Of a stretch of 35,443 nt of DNA, positions 1-9,813 are shown piece by piece. Position 1 is the stretch's first letter. Every line of letters begins with the position of its first letter. A program made the translations under genes and the position numbers. The notes beneath the pieces are model-generated. The model was given only the letters and a program-made list of their open reading frames with translations. It did no database searches and was not told the origin of the DNA. The DNA lies in contig WFTM01000282.1 of the NCBI GenBank assembly GCA_015485525.1, positions 1-35,443 on the forward strand, read 5' to 3'. The DNA comes from Candidatus Zhuqueibacterota bacterium. Its GTDB lineage: Bacteria > Zhuqueibacterota > Zhuqueibacteria > Zhuqueibacterales > Geothermadaptataceae.

Positions 1-172
1 GCTCATCGATCATCAGAGTATTCACGCAGTAGCCGAGACACTCACCGAAGGACGTCCCGAATCGAATGCTGAGGAGCTCATCGCCGGAAGATGCTTTCTC
101 TACCGGTGCGAAGATACAGCCGCCGGCAATCAGGCCGGCAGCGAGCAGTGTTACAGAGATTTTTTTAGTCAT
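1..172 (-). CDS. Putative lipoprotein, partial (continues beyond window start)
   Basis: Reverse strand reads MTKKISVTLLAAGLIAGGCIFAPVEKASSGDELLSIRFGTSFGECLGYCVNTLMIDE...; signal peptide with lipobox (IAGGC). Confidence 0.6.
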   Translation of the reverse strand, partial: MTKKISVTLLAAGLIAGGCIFAPVEKASSGDELLSIRFGTSFGECLGYCVNTLMIDE

Positions 173-282
173 AGCCTGGGAACTCCATAGACCCCATTTA
201 ACAGCATTTTAATCAACAGACGACAGGGAAACTCAGCAGGCAGTAAGTTTCCATCAGTTCTGACACAAAATAAAAAACCGGC

Positions 283-1377
283 TCAGTCCCCGACTGCTCC
301 GGACACCCCCGGACGGATACGGCCTTTTGTTTTCTCATCGCGGAACAGGCGGATAGCGAACACAAACAGGACGAGGGCGGCAAAGCCGAAGCCGCCGCTG
401 TCCTGATAGATAATTTCCCGATACTCGCGCCGGTCCGTGACTGAATAGACGACAAAATCCCTGTCCATCTCATCTTTTCTGAATTTGCGGCGCAGCTTGG
501 TCACGAACTGGCCGGGGCGCAGGACATCGGCAACGGCTGGCCAGTTGCGTTCGATCGCATCGTATTCATCCGCAGTGATGGCATTGGCGTACTCGAGCCT
601 TGCCTGCCCGAAACGCAGAGGCTTGTCACCGATGGCATACACCAGCACGTCTGCGCTGCGTTGAGTACTGATGGCGGTAACGCTCAGGGGGTAGAGAATA
701 CTGTCCGGGTTGGCGGCAAAGGTGATTTCAGCCGGTGTCGTGGTCGCGCCCCACCATCCGCCGATATAGCCGGAAACCTGCGCTGTATCCAGGCGCATGG
801 CGACAAAATACCAGTTGCGCTCGACATAGTCCTGCAGGGCGAGGGAATCCTGCGCGCGGTAGTTGTAGCCATTGCGCTGCAGCCACTCCGCAAGGTCTGC
901 GGCATTACCTGCCTGCAGCACAGCAGCCTGGTACATCCCGACCAGTTGCTCGAAGACCAGATCAACCCCACTGTCCCGGGTATCCACGACAGCACCGTCT
1001 TCACGCATGGTGGCAAAAGCAGGCGAGACGACATTGGTTTCGCCATCGCAGCCGCAGCCATCATTTCTGCTGCGAACCAGCGGCTGGGTCATGAAACTGA
1101 GCTGGGAAAAAATCCCGGCATCAGCGCTCGCCAGCTTCGGCAGGGAGGGCACGGGGATGAGCACTCCGAAATCGCGGGCATTCCCTTCAAAAGCGACCTG
1201 CGGGATCAGAGAGACCTGATTTTCGCTGAGGAGAAAAACATTGCGCTGTTCAACACCGAACATGTCACGCCCGTTTTGCGGGAACAGCACACAATAACCG
1301 TTGCCGGTTTCGTAGAGCGTCGCTGATGACAGCAGCAGGGCCGCGACCATCAACACGACAGAAAACGCTTTTCGCAT
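283..1377 (-). CDS. DUF2330-like exported protein with C-terminal TM segment
   Basis: 364-aa ORF, N-terminal signal peptide, 'GNGYCVLFPQNGRDMFGVEQRNVFLLSENQVSLIPQVAFEGNARDFGVLIPVPSLP' resembles DUF2330 proteins; C-terminal hydrophobic helix 'FGFAALVLFVFAIRLF'. Confidence 0.65.
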   Translation of the reverse strand: MRKAFSVVLMVAALLLSSATLYETGNGYCVLFPQNGRDMFGVEQRNVFLLSENQVSLIPQVAFEGNARDFGVLIPVPSLPKLASADAGIFSQLSFMTQPLVRSRNDGCGCDGETNVVSPAFATMREDGAVVDTRDSGVDLVFEQLVGMYQAAVLQAGNAADLAEWLQRNGYNYRAQDSLALQDYVERNWYFVAMRLDTAQVSGYIGGWWGATTTPAEITFAANPDSILYPLSVTAISTQRSADVLVYAIGDKPLRFGQARLEYANAITADEYDAIERNWPAVADVLRPGQFVTKLRRKFRKDEMDRDFVVYSVTDRREYREIIYQDSGGFGFAALVLFVFAIRLFRDEKTKGRIRPGVSGAVGD

Positions 1378-1525
1378 GATGAGACCTTTCGCAACGCACT
1401 GGTTCAGTAAACACGCCGTAAAAGCAGCCGGATGCGTGTTGTTTTTTTCATTCCATTACAACCGCTGCGCGCCTGCCCCTGCCAGCCGGTTCAATGAGGG
1501 CGGCCGAAGCGCGGCACCCGCATCG

Positions 1526-2134
1526 TCACTCCTGCCGAAATCGCCAGGCAAGGCCGAGGGTTAAAACCACGCCACTCAAATTCTGGCGGTACCGCGTTTT
1601 GCCTTCCCGAAACGAGCCTTCGAGAAAGCGAAAGGCGATTTCCCCCTGTATCACCAGCGTTTTGGTGAGGGCGATCTCGGGATTGATTCCCACGACGCCG
1701 CCGACACCGAGCAATGCACTATCGCTGACGCCATCGATCTTTTCCGAGCCTGTGACAAAGACCACGCCGACACCGGGCCAGAGCACCGGGCCGGCACCCT
1801 CATGCCCCCGGGTTTCAAGCATAAAACCCAGCGTACGCATGCGCAGATGCGCTACATCGCCTGCGTAGAAATCTGGTGTACTGAAATAAGGATCACCGCT
1901 TGCCGAGGCGAGGTTAACCTGGGCGCGGATGCGGGATTTCGTGCCCAGAGGCATGGTCAGGCCGGCTGTCAGCGCTTTGGCTGTGGCATAAATGTCCTGA
2001 ATATCCGCTGAAGCCGGATAATACATTCCAGCCTGCAGCCGGGCCTGCCAGCGGCTGTTCTCCTGCGCCGGCAACGCCGCGACCGGTAACAAACTGGCGA
2101 GCAGCACGGCAATGGTGACTTTTCTGGGGTTCAT
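1526..2134 (-). CDS. Outer-membrane beta-barrel-like protein
   Basis: ORF of 213 aa; preferred start MNPRKV at 2134 preceded by ACAGGAG. Signal peptide and alternating barrel-like strands. Confidence 0.6.
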   Translation of the reverse strand: MNPRKVTIAVLLASLLPVAALPAQENSRWQARLQAGMYYPASADIQDIYATAKALTAGLTMPLGTKSRIRAQVNLASASGDPYFSTPDFYAGDVAHLRMRTLGFMLETRGHEGAGPVLWPGVGVVFVTGSEKIDGVSDSALLGVGGVVGINPEIALTKTLVIQGEIAFRFLEGSFREGKTRYRQNLSGVVLTLGLAWRFRQE

Positions 2135-2236
2135 ACGGTCTCCTGTGTAAAGCCTGCTAAGTTCCATCAGCCCGAACAGTTCCCGGTACTGTTATTCTGA
2201 ACTCCGGCGCGGCGCCGGACTGATGAGCAGGCCGGC

Positions 2237-3136
2237 TTAATCCTCGTCTTTCAGATACAGCGCAAGCCAGGGAGAGCGCCCTCCTGGCGCAGAAACCAGC
2301 TCCCCGGCCAGCAGATACTCACCTGCGATAAAGCGTCCAGAATTATCGCGGCCATCCCAGGTTGTGAAAAACTCCAGCGAATCACCGGCCGCGAGATCAA
2401 TCTCATGCATGACCTGCGCAAACGCCTTGTCGGCATCCCAACGCCAGACCGCCGACTGCTGGCCCCGTTTTTGTTGCCGGTCACGGTCATACTTTCTGAA
2501 AGCGAGAAAGTTGAACTCCTGCATGTCGGAAAAATTCAATTGCGCTGTACTATTGGTGCGGTTGTAAACGGTGAGACTGAGCTGTACGCTGTTGCCACTG
2601 GCCAACGTATCAGCAGAGGCCACGAAACGATAGTCGAGAGCGGTAATCAGGCGGGTATTGAGCTCAGCTATCCATGTAATCAGGCGTTTCAGGTTTTCCG
2701 GGGCATCAAAAACATCGGCCGTAACCATGCCGGCGAGGTCTGCATGGCGGAAGAAAATATCATAATACAACGCATCCTTAACCCGATCATTGACATACTT
2801 CCTGTTGAGCAGGAAGAACCCATTTCCGATGAAATACTGCTGCATCGCCGTCAGTTGCTCGCGACTGAACCGGTCCCACCAGATTCGGCCGCTGCGCCAA
2901 CCATCTTCCAGAACTACGAGACCATTTTCGTACACGCGCAACTGCTGCTGGATGCCGGCGATACCACCGCTGATATCCACCTGCAGTATCACGGTGCTGT
3001 CTGCCGCGATTTTATCAACCAGTTCCTGAGAACCAGCAGGTGCAAACACCGCAGGATGCTCGCAGCTTGCAAGCCCGAATACAAAGGCAATGATCAAAAG
3101 TGACTGCGTTTTCCTCAATATTTTTCTTCGTTCCAT
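2237..3136 (-). CDS. Putative lipoprotein, function unknown
   Basis: MERRKILRKTQSLLIIAFVFGLASCEHPAVF: signal peptide with lipobox LASC; 299 aa. Confidence 0.6.
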   Translation of the reverse strand: MERRKILRKTQSLLIIAFVFGLASCEHPAVFAPAGSQELVDKIAADSTVILQVDISGGIAGIQQQLRVYENGLVVLEDGWRSGRIWWDRFSREQLTAMQQYFIGNGFFLLNRKYVNDRVKDALYYDIFFRHADLAGMVTADVFDAPENLKRLITWIAELNTRLITALDYRFVASADTLASGNSVQLSLTVYNRTNSTAQLNFSDMQEFNFLAFRKYDRDRQQKRGQQSAVWRWDADKAFAQVMHEIDLAAGDSLEFFTTWDGRDNSGRFIAGEYLLAGELVSAPGGRSPWLALYLKDED

Positions 3137-3382
3137 CTTTGCATCCCTTTCTCAATTCATTCCCTCCAAAAACGTAAAACGTAGCCGAAGTGGCAACACT
3201 TCGGGCAACACCAACGCAAGTACGGTGCCACGCGCGCACCATATTCTTTTTCCCTCCTTTCTGCCGGAGAAAATATAGCCTGTATTATTCACAAAATACT
3301 TTAAGAGTAGGAGCAACTACTTTAATATTTTATATGTTACGGCTTGTAACCCTTTCAAACGTAGTTTTTGAAAGACTTGTAT

Positions 3383-3467
3383 ATCTCGCAGTGACGCAGA
3401 GCACGCAGTTTATTGTTTTAGCAGAAATTAACCATTCTTTCTCTGCGCTCACTGCGTCTCTGCGAGA
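3383..3467. repeat. Imperfect inverted repeat (degenerate intergenic palindrome)
   Basis: Left arm TCTCGCAGTGACGCAGAGCACGCAG, right arm CTCTGCGCTCACTGCGTCTCTGCGAGA (near reverse complement). Confidence 0.6.
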
Positions 3468-3648
3468 ATAATGCAGGATAGTTCCCCTTTCTGCCGGCAC
3501 CGGTTTTTACGCGTGAAAATGTTCAGATTTCCGCAGGAATCTTCAAAATTCTGCATACGCCATAAGACGGATTTCATGCCAGCCGTGACACGAAAAGTCC
3601 GGCTGGCCGGCTTTTCCAGGGCGACTGCCTTGTCAGAAATTCACCGGC

Positions 3649-4701
3649 TTAAAAACGGTACTCGGAACCGAAGAGGAGCTGTCTTTTGCTGTAATAAAAA
3701 CCGCGGAAGGCGGCTTCGTTATTATACAAAGCCAGGCGGACGAGCCACGAGAACTGCCGGCTGCGATCGTATGTGAGGTCGATGACGAGGTAGTTGCTCT
3801 CGCTGCGTTCGAGGTCGAGCTCGATCAGGGGGATGGCGAGATCAGTCGGTGTGTAGCGTTTGCGCTGGCCCATGAGCGCGATGCGCAACAGCCAGCTCGT
3901 CGCCAGCGGCTGAGCGGCGACAAGGTAGAGACGCCGGCGCTGCCAGGAATATCCTTCGCTGTTCGAATCGTTGCTTTGCAGTTCGAGACGAATCTGGATG
4001 ACGCGCGAGCCGCTATAGGCCAGGCGCAGGAAAAACGTCCGGCGGGTATCCTGCTGCTGGGCGGCGCGGATGATGCGTACTCCGTTTTCGCCGGCGAAAT
4101 ATGCGGGCCGCAGGAACTCAAGCCGGCCTTGCTCTACCCCGACTCCGGCTTGCCAACGGCGGGCAAATCTGCGGCCCAGGTCTGCGACCAGGCTGCGTTC
4201 GAGAAAATCGAAACGATCCGAGGCACGATAATCCAGCCGTGCGCTGGCTGCCTGCACCTTCAGACGCAGGCCCGCGGGCAGGCGAAACGTACTGCCGGCA
4301 GCCGTCCATGTCCAGACGTGATCATAAGGCGCGCGCAGAAAAAGCTTCGCCTGCGCATTTGCTTTCAGGGAGATGCTCCACCAGCGCGACAGAGCGCGGC
4401 CCCATGCAGCAGAGAGCAGATGGTTGAGTTTGTTTTCCGCTGTCCACGCGGGATAGAGCTGCATACCGGCAGACCAGCCCAGAGCGAGCTTGCCCTGCGC
4501 CAGCATACGGCTGGCACTGGTTTTCAGTAGTCCCCGCGCTGCCATGGCCTCAACCGGGAACCGGGTCGATTCAAAAATATTGCTGTCGTATTCACTGCCC
4601 ACCTGCATGCGCGTCTGAAACTGCCATTTCCCGCCAGTCTGGCTTGTAGCAGGGACGGTCAAAAGGGCCAGAAATACGACCAGAACCCCGGGCCGGCTCA
4701 T
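3649..4701 (-). CDS. Outer-membrane beta-barrel protein
   Basis: 350 aa, signal peptide, 'GSEYDSNIFES' near the N-terminus, ends in aromatic C-terminus '...LLFGSEYRF'. Overlaps the upstream gene by 4 nt. Confidence 0.65.
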   Translation of the reverse strand: MSRPGVLVVFLALLTVPATSQTGGKWQFQTRMQVGSEYDSNIFESTRFPVEAMAARGLLKTSASRMLAQGKLALGWSAGMQLYPAWTAENKLNHLLSAAWGRALSRWWSISLKANAQAKLFLRAPYDHVWTWTAAGSTFRLPAGLRLKVQAASARLDYRASDRFDFLERSLVADLGRRFARRWQAGVGVEQGRLEFLRPAYFAGENGVRIIRAAQQQDTRRTFFLRLAYSGSRVIQIRLELQSNDSNSEGYSWQRRRLYLVAAQPLATSWLLRIALMGQRKRYTPTDLAIPLIELDLERSESNYLVIDLTYDRSRQFSWLVRLALYNNEAAFRGFYYSKRQLLFGSEYRF

Positions 4702-5687
4702 CGTTCCTCCTGTTGCTGCGCGCGGGCTTTCGCGAGCACATCACGGGCACGGGCGGAAAGACTGTCGGCGAGAAAAAGCATCTGCTGCACTCTGGCGCGC
4801 GCGCTCTGCAGGCCTTCTTCGCGGGCCTGGCCTGTCAACTCAGCCAGCCCGACACTGAGCAGCAGTTCGTCTGAGAACAGGAGATTTTCGCCGGCACCGG
4901 TTTTATTCGCAGCCCGGTCCAGCATATCAGGAGAAAAACTTTCCTGCCCGGCTCCTTCCTCCCTGCCGACCGATTCGGAGAGCGGATCAAAAAGCTGGAC
5001 ATCCTCGACAAAGGCCTGCAACCGGCTGTGCAGCCGTTGCTCTGCCTCGGCCTGCTGCACCTGTTGCTGCAACAGCCGCGCTTTGCGGCGCAGGCCATCG
5101 GCCTGATCCATGAGCAGATCGGCTTTTTCTTCCAGCAGCCCCGGCGAGTCACCGGGCGCTATGTGCACCGGCGCCAGCAGAATGGCAGCATTCTCCGATT
5201 GCAGCCATTTCTCCGCTCTACGACGCAGTGCTCCAGCAGCAGCCAGCGACCGGCGCAGGTGCGGCACCAGGGCCTGATCGCCGCGTTTTTCTGCCTGCCG
5301 GAGTTCATGCTCGAGAGTGCGGGTCCTGACGGCAAGATAGCGCAGAACGCGCACCGCCATGCGCCGTATTTCCTGCTGTGCAGAGTCGCGCGCTGCTTCT
5401 GCAGCCTGCAGTTCTTCAGCCAGAACATCCGCGCGGTGCAGCGCTGCTTCGAGGGCACGATCCTGCAATACGCCGCGGCCGGCGGTTTTGTGGTCGGCAA
5501 TGATGGCAGCCAGGCTGTCTGCACGCGCGGAAAGAGCTGCCACCCGTCCGTCATGCTGCAGCACGATCTGCTCCAGAGAATCGAAACGCGCTGCAACAGT
5601 GCGCAGCTCAGGTGTCTGTGCCGAGATGAACGTGCTGCAGAAGATCAGCACAGCAAGTGCGCATGGAATCCGTAATAATGCTTTCAT
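4698..5687 (-). CDS. Secreted coiled-coil protein of unknown function
   Basis: 329 aa, signal peptide followed by long Ala/Glu/Arg/Leu-rich coiled coil; 4-nt overlap with the barrel gene. Confidence 0.6.
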   Translation of the reverse strand: MKALLRIPCALAVLIFCSTFISAQTPELRTVAARFDSLEQIVLQHDGRVAALSARADSLAAIIADHKTAGRGVLQDRALEAALHRADVLAEELQAAEAARDSAQQEIRRMAVRVLRYLAVRTRTLEHELRQAEKRGDQALVPHLRRSLAAAGALRRRAEKWLQSENAAILLAPVHIAPGDSPGLLEEKADLLMDQADGLRRKARLLQQQVQQAEAEQRLHSRLQAFVEDVQLFDPLSESVGREEGAGQESFSPDMLDRAANKTGAGENLLFSDELLLSVGLAELTGQAREEGLQSARARVQQMLFLADSLSARARDVLAKARAQQQEER

Positions 5688-5853
5688 TTGACCGCCTGAA
5701 AAATTCCTGCCTAAACCGAACGATTTGCCGCCGGGGACAGAATCCCTTTAATACTGCAATACAGTATTATTATTTTAGCTGCGAAGGTATTGAAACGCGC
5801 CTTCTTGCCCGGCTATAACCGATTCGTGCTTTCCGTTGAACGAACGGGCTACC

Positions 5854-6250
5854 TTTTTTCATTCTCATATCAGAAATAATGGAAACGTTCTGGCTGTTGA
5901 GTTTGAATGTCATCTGTGCATTTTTTTGAACCACGAAGTGCACTATGGACACGAAGAAAAACAAGGAGAAATGCCTGAAATTGCTGGCCCTGATTTTTTC
6001 GACATTTCAATATTCTTCGTGCTCTTCGTGGCCTTCGTGGTGAACCCGGACTTCAGCTAAGGCTCCGAGTATCTGTGCATTTTTTTGAACCGCCAGGGCG
6101 CAAAGACGCTAAGAAAAAAATGAAAGGCCGGGTACTGGTGGTACTGATTTTTTCGACAGTTCAACACCCTTCGTGCTCTTCGCGCCTTCGCGGTGACAAC
6201 AAAAGACATCTGCCCAAATCTGTGCAAAATGGAACAATCCATTCAAACAG
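5854..6250. repeat. Composite intergenic repeat with two tandem degenerate palindromes
   Basis: Units start with the identical 21-mer ATCTGTGCATTTTTTTGAACC (5912-5932 and 6071-6091). Unit 1 has arms CCACGAAGTGCAC...CACGAAG / CTTCGTGCTCTTCGTGGCCTTCGTGG; unit 2 has CGCCAGGGCGCAAAGACGC / CTTCGCGCCTTCGCGG. Confidence 0.7.
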
Positions 6251-6292
6251 TTTTTTAGTCATTTTACTCTGGAGCAGAACAGAACCTCGCCA

Positions 6293-7684
6293 TCAGTCCA
6301 GCCCGTACTTCGACAGCTTGTACAGCAATGTCGTGGTTTTGATGCCCAGCCGGCGGGCAGCTTCGGCCTTGACACCGTGTGCCTGGCGCATGGCCTGGCG
6401 GATCAGGCTGCTCTCGACTTTTTCCAGAATGCTGGTGAGGTCGCTGTCGCCATAATCCTGCAGCAGAAAGGCATCGGCATCCCGGCTGAGGGGCGGCAGG
6501 TCATCCACACCGATGACTTCGTGATCGCAGAGGACTGCGGCGCGCTCGATGATATTTTCCAGCTCGCGTACGTTGCCGGGCCAATGGTACTCCTGCAAGA
6601 CCGCCAGAGCGTGTGCATCGATTTCCCGGGCGATGAGCGCGTGTTTGCGCTTCAGTTTTTCGAGAAAAAATCGCGCCAGCTCCGGGACATCTCCGAGGCG
6701 CTCGCGCAAAGGCGGCAAAGTGATGGGCAGGATATGCAGGCGGTAGTACAAATCCTCGCGGAAGCGGCCGGTCTCGACCTCTTTTTGCAAATCCCGGTTC
6801 GTGGCCGCGATGATGCGCACATCGACGCGCAGGGTTTCCTCACCACCGACGCGCTCGAACTCCTGCTCCTGCAGCACGCGCAGCAACTTGATCTGGATCG
6901 CCGGGGTGATTTCTCCGATTTCATCGAGAAAAATCGTGCCGTGGTCAGCGAGCTCAAAACGGCCGCGTTTGCGGTGCAATGCACCGGTAAATGCTCCTTT
7001 TTCATGGCCAAAGAGCTCGGACTCGATGATCCCCTCGGCCAGCGCGCCGCAATTGACTTTGATGAACGGCATGTGGTGGCGCGGGCTGTTTTTGTGCAAA
7101 GCGCGCGCGACCAGCTCCTTGCCCGTCCCGCTCTCGCCGTAGATGATCACAGAGGCCTCGCTACGGGCTGCCCGGGCGATGATTTTGTAAATTTCCTGCA
7201 TCTGCACCGAGGTGCCGATGATCTCGCCCTGGTTGAACTCCTGCGCTACCTCCTCGCGCAGGTAGCGGTTTTCATCCTGAAGCTGCTGCATGACCCTGCG
7301 GCTGCGGATAGCCTCGGCAATGCGATCGATCTTGACGCCGATCTCGTCAACCGAAAAGGGCTTGGTGATGAAATCCGCAGCGCCCTGCTGCATGGCCTGA
7401 ACAGCCAGCTCGATGGAACCAAAAGCAGTGATCAGCACCAGCTCGATGCCGGGGCGAACAGCCCTGGCTTTCCCGATAAAATCGACGCCATTCATGCCCG
7501 GCAATTTATAATCTGCGATCGCCAGATCGGCTGTTTCCCGTTGCAGAAACGCGAGGGCCGGTTCAGCTTTTTCAAAACTGCTCACTGAATGCCCGAGATG
7601 CGTGAGCACCTGTTGCAGCCCCTCACGCATAGTCTGGTTATCCTCGACGACGATGATATGCAAACCAGCGGTCTGTCGTGTCAT
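6293..7684 (-). CDS. Sigma-54-dependent response regulator (REC-AAA+-Fis), NtrC family
   Basis: N-terminal REC (VVEDN...DYKLPGMNG...TKPF), Walker A GESGTGKE, GAFTGA loop, C-terminal HTH '...AEAARRLGIKTTTLLYKLSKYGLD'. Confidence 0.93.
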   Translation of the reverse strand: MTRQTAGLHIIVVEDNQTMREGLQQVLTHLGHSVSSFEKAEPALAFLQRETADLAIADYKLPGMNGVDFIGKARAVRPGIELVLITAFGSIELAVQAMQQGAADFITKPFSVDEIGVKIDRIAEAIRSRRVMQQLQDENRYLREEVAQEFNQGEIIGTSVQMQEIYKIIARAARSEASVIIYGESGTGKELVARALHKNSPRHHMPFIKVNCGALAEGIIESELFGHEKGAFTGALHRKRGRFELADHGTIFLDEIGEITPAIQIKLLRVLQEQEFERVGGEETLRVDVRIIAATNRDLQKEVETGRFREDLYYRLHILPITLPPLRERLGDVPELARFFLEKLKRKHALIAREIDAHALAVLQEYHWPGNVRELENIIERAAVLCDHEVIGVDDLPPLSRDADAFLLQDYGDSDLTSILEKVESSLIRQAMRQAHGVKAEAARRLGIKTTTLLYKLSKYGLD

Positions 7685-7733
7685 TTTTTCTCCACATTAC
7701 CCTGTTCCTGGAGCCATACCGGCAAGCATGCGC

Positions 7734-9182
7734 TCAGGCTTCTTGCAGGTAAAGGGCAAAACAGGCCCCCTGTGAAACCGGCTCCAGCTCGATGCGCCCG
7801 CCGTTAGCCAGTGCAAGCAAGCGCACGAGGGCCAGTCCCAGGCCTGTGCCTTCGTTTTTGGTCGTGTAAAAGGGTTCGAAAATTCGCTGCATCTGGTCTT
7901 CAGCAATTCCCGGGCCATTGTCTGCGATGCGAATACATGCGTATCCGCTGCTCCGCTGCGCGCTGATCTCAACCGCGGGTGCTGCCCCGCAGCGTGCCGC
8001 CTCGGCTGCGTTGCGCAGCAGGTTCATCATCATCCGGCGTACATGGCCGGGGTCTGCCTGCACGCGCACGCCGGGCTTGCAGTCCGTGCGCACGGAAATA
8101 TCAGCCAGTTCTTCAGCCATGAGGGCAAGCAGCTCATCGATGATTTTTTCAACAGCAACCGGTTCCGGCTTCGCCTGAACGGGGCGGGCATAATCGAGAA
8201 AATCGCTGACGATCTGCTTGAGGTGGTGCACTTCCCGGCGGATTTTCTCGATCTCATGCTCGCCACCTGCGAGCTTTTTCTTCTCCAGCAATCCGGCGAA
8301 AAGCTCGATGCCGCCGAGGGGGTTGCGGATCTCATGAGCGATTCCCGCCAGCATCATCTGTTGCTGGCGCTGGCGCTGCTCGATAGCCGTACGCATCTCC
8401 GCGATGGTCTGCGCCAGGCTGACGATTTCTCTGCTGCCCTTTGCCGGCAGCGGCGTGCCGAATTCGCCCCGGCCGGCATCGCGGGCGGCGAGAGACAGGG
8501 TTTCAAGCGGGCGGGTGATGCGGCGCGCGAGCACACCGGCGAGAAGAATGGTCAGCAATACGGCCAGGACCGCGATGCTGATCAGCATGCGCCGGACTTC
8601 GGCAACAGCAGCCAGACTCGCAGCACTGCCCTCGATGCAGACGATGGCACCTGCAGGATTCTCATCGATGCGCACCGGGGCATAGGCTGCCTTGAAAAGC
8701 TCGCCCCGGCTGTCGCGAAAAAGTTTCGAGGTCACCGGGATCGCAGACTCACGCACCCTTTGCAGCTCCACACGGTCGAAACGCAGACGAACGTACTCAT
8801 CGCCGGTGCGCAACGAGCCGGCGCTGTCGTAGATCACGCGCAGATCCGGTGCGAGCAGCAGCACGCGAGCGACATGCTCCGGGCTGGTCCGGACGATAGC
8901 AAGTTTTTCGCGCAGGCGTTTCATGGTGCGCGTTTCATCATCGCCGGGCTGCAGCAGCACAGCACGGGTATCGCGCACCTGTTCTGCCAGCATTTCCGCG
9001 ACCACGAGCAGCTTCCTGCCAAGCTCATGCTCGACCATCGTGCGCATACGCCAGTCGATGTACATACCGGTGCCTGCCAAAACGATCAGCATTTGCAGGA
9101 TAAAAAACAGCAGTATCTGGCTGTGCAGGGGATACCGGCTGCGGCTGAATGGCCCGGGACGGCGTGTCGGCACGGTTTTCAT
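7734..9182 (-). CDS. Membrane sensor histidine kinase (HAMP, HisKA, HATPase_c)
   Basis: TM helices flanking a periplasmic region, HAMP 'RRITRPLETLSLAARDAGRGEF', H-box 'GIAHEIRNPLGGIELFAGLLE', N-box 'NLLRNAAEAA', 'DNGPGIAEDQMQRIFEPFYTTKNEGTGLGLA'. Start at MKTVPT (9182) preferred over the ORF start 9275. Confidence 0.92.
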   Translation of the reverse strand: MKTVPTRRPGPFSRSRYPLHSQILLFFILQMLIVLAGTGMYIDWRMRTMVEHELGRKLLVVAEMLAEQVRDTRAVLLQPGDDETRTMKRLREKLAIVRTSPEHVARVLLLAPDLRVIYDSAGSLRTGDEYVRLRFDRVELQRVRESAIPVTSKLFRDSRGELFKAAYAPVRIDENPAGAIVCIEGSAASLAAVAEVRRMLISIAVLAVLLTILLAGVLARRITRPLETLSLAARDAGRGEFGTPLPAKGSREIVSLAQTIAEMRTAIEQRQRQQQMMLAGIAHEIRNPLGGIELFAGLLEKKKLAGGEHEIEKIRREVHHLKQIVSDFLDYARPVQAKPEPVAVEKIIDELLALMAEELADISVRTDCKPGVRVQADPGHVRRMMMNLLRNAAEAARCGAAPAVEISAQRSSGYACIRIADNGPGIAEDQMQRIFEPFYTTKNEGTGLGLALVRLLALANGGRIELEPVSQGACFALYLQEA

Positions 9183-9813
9183 CTTTCTGTTCAGAGTGAT
9201 TTTGCGATGCTGCGGGCGGACTGAGCAGGCAATGTATGAAGCCGCATCACTCCGGCGCAAGGCATTTTGCTTCAACTTGTGTCACCGCCCCACAGATGGA
9301 CACCCGCCACCGGGCCCATGCAGCGCAGAACTGCTTTCACCAGCCCGGTGCTGGCAGCAGGTCTTCTTCTGCGGCACACGAGCGATCGTGGCATTTTTTC
9401 TGCAAAGCAGATCGACGATCTATGACAGCATCCAGAGGAAAGGAGCCAGGCGGCCCCGATTTTTGCAGACGTGAGCGCTGTGCGCAAGAAAATTCAGGAT
9501 AAAAATACGCATCACATGAAGGAAAGCAGGATAAAACCTTGCTGTTTTCAGAGTATATTGTTATCATTTCTTCTACTTCACGTCTCTTCTGCAAAAATCG
9601 CGCTTCGCCGGGGGTACTCCCGATCGCGCCTGCAGCGGCGAGGTGGTGCAGACACCTGTCCGGCCCGAAAGAAAATTTTCTGTTTTCCCGACTTCCCTCA
9701 GCGCGAAGCGATAATTTATGAATATTGCAGGACAAGCAACCCACGACTCCAAGCGCATGAGTTCATTTTTTACACAGGCACCGCGTTCATCCGTGTCCAT
9801 AAAAAGGTAAAGA

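Noticed and set aside
2203-2219. TCCGGCGCGGCGCCGGA hairpin as terminator
   Set aside because: Strong stem downstream of the 2237-3136 lipoprotein gene, but no T-tract follows on the minus strand; not called as an intrinsic terminator.
6377-9224. Long plus-strand ORFs 6377-7588 (403 aa) and 8043-9224 (393 aa)
   Set aside because: Antisense to the NtrC-type regulator and histidine kinase; no recognisable domain features.
9389-9404. TGGCATTTTTTCTGCA, sigma-54-like
   Set aside because: Spacing fits but the -12 element is imperfect and it is more than 400 bp from the TPR gene; not strong enough to call.
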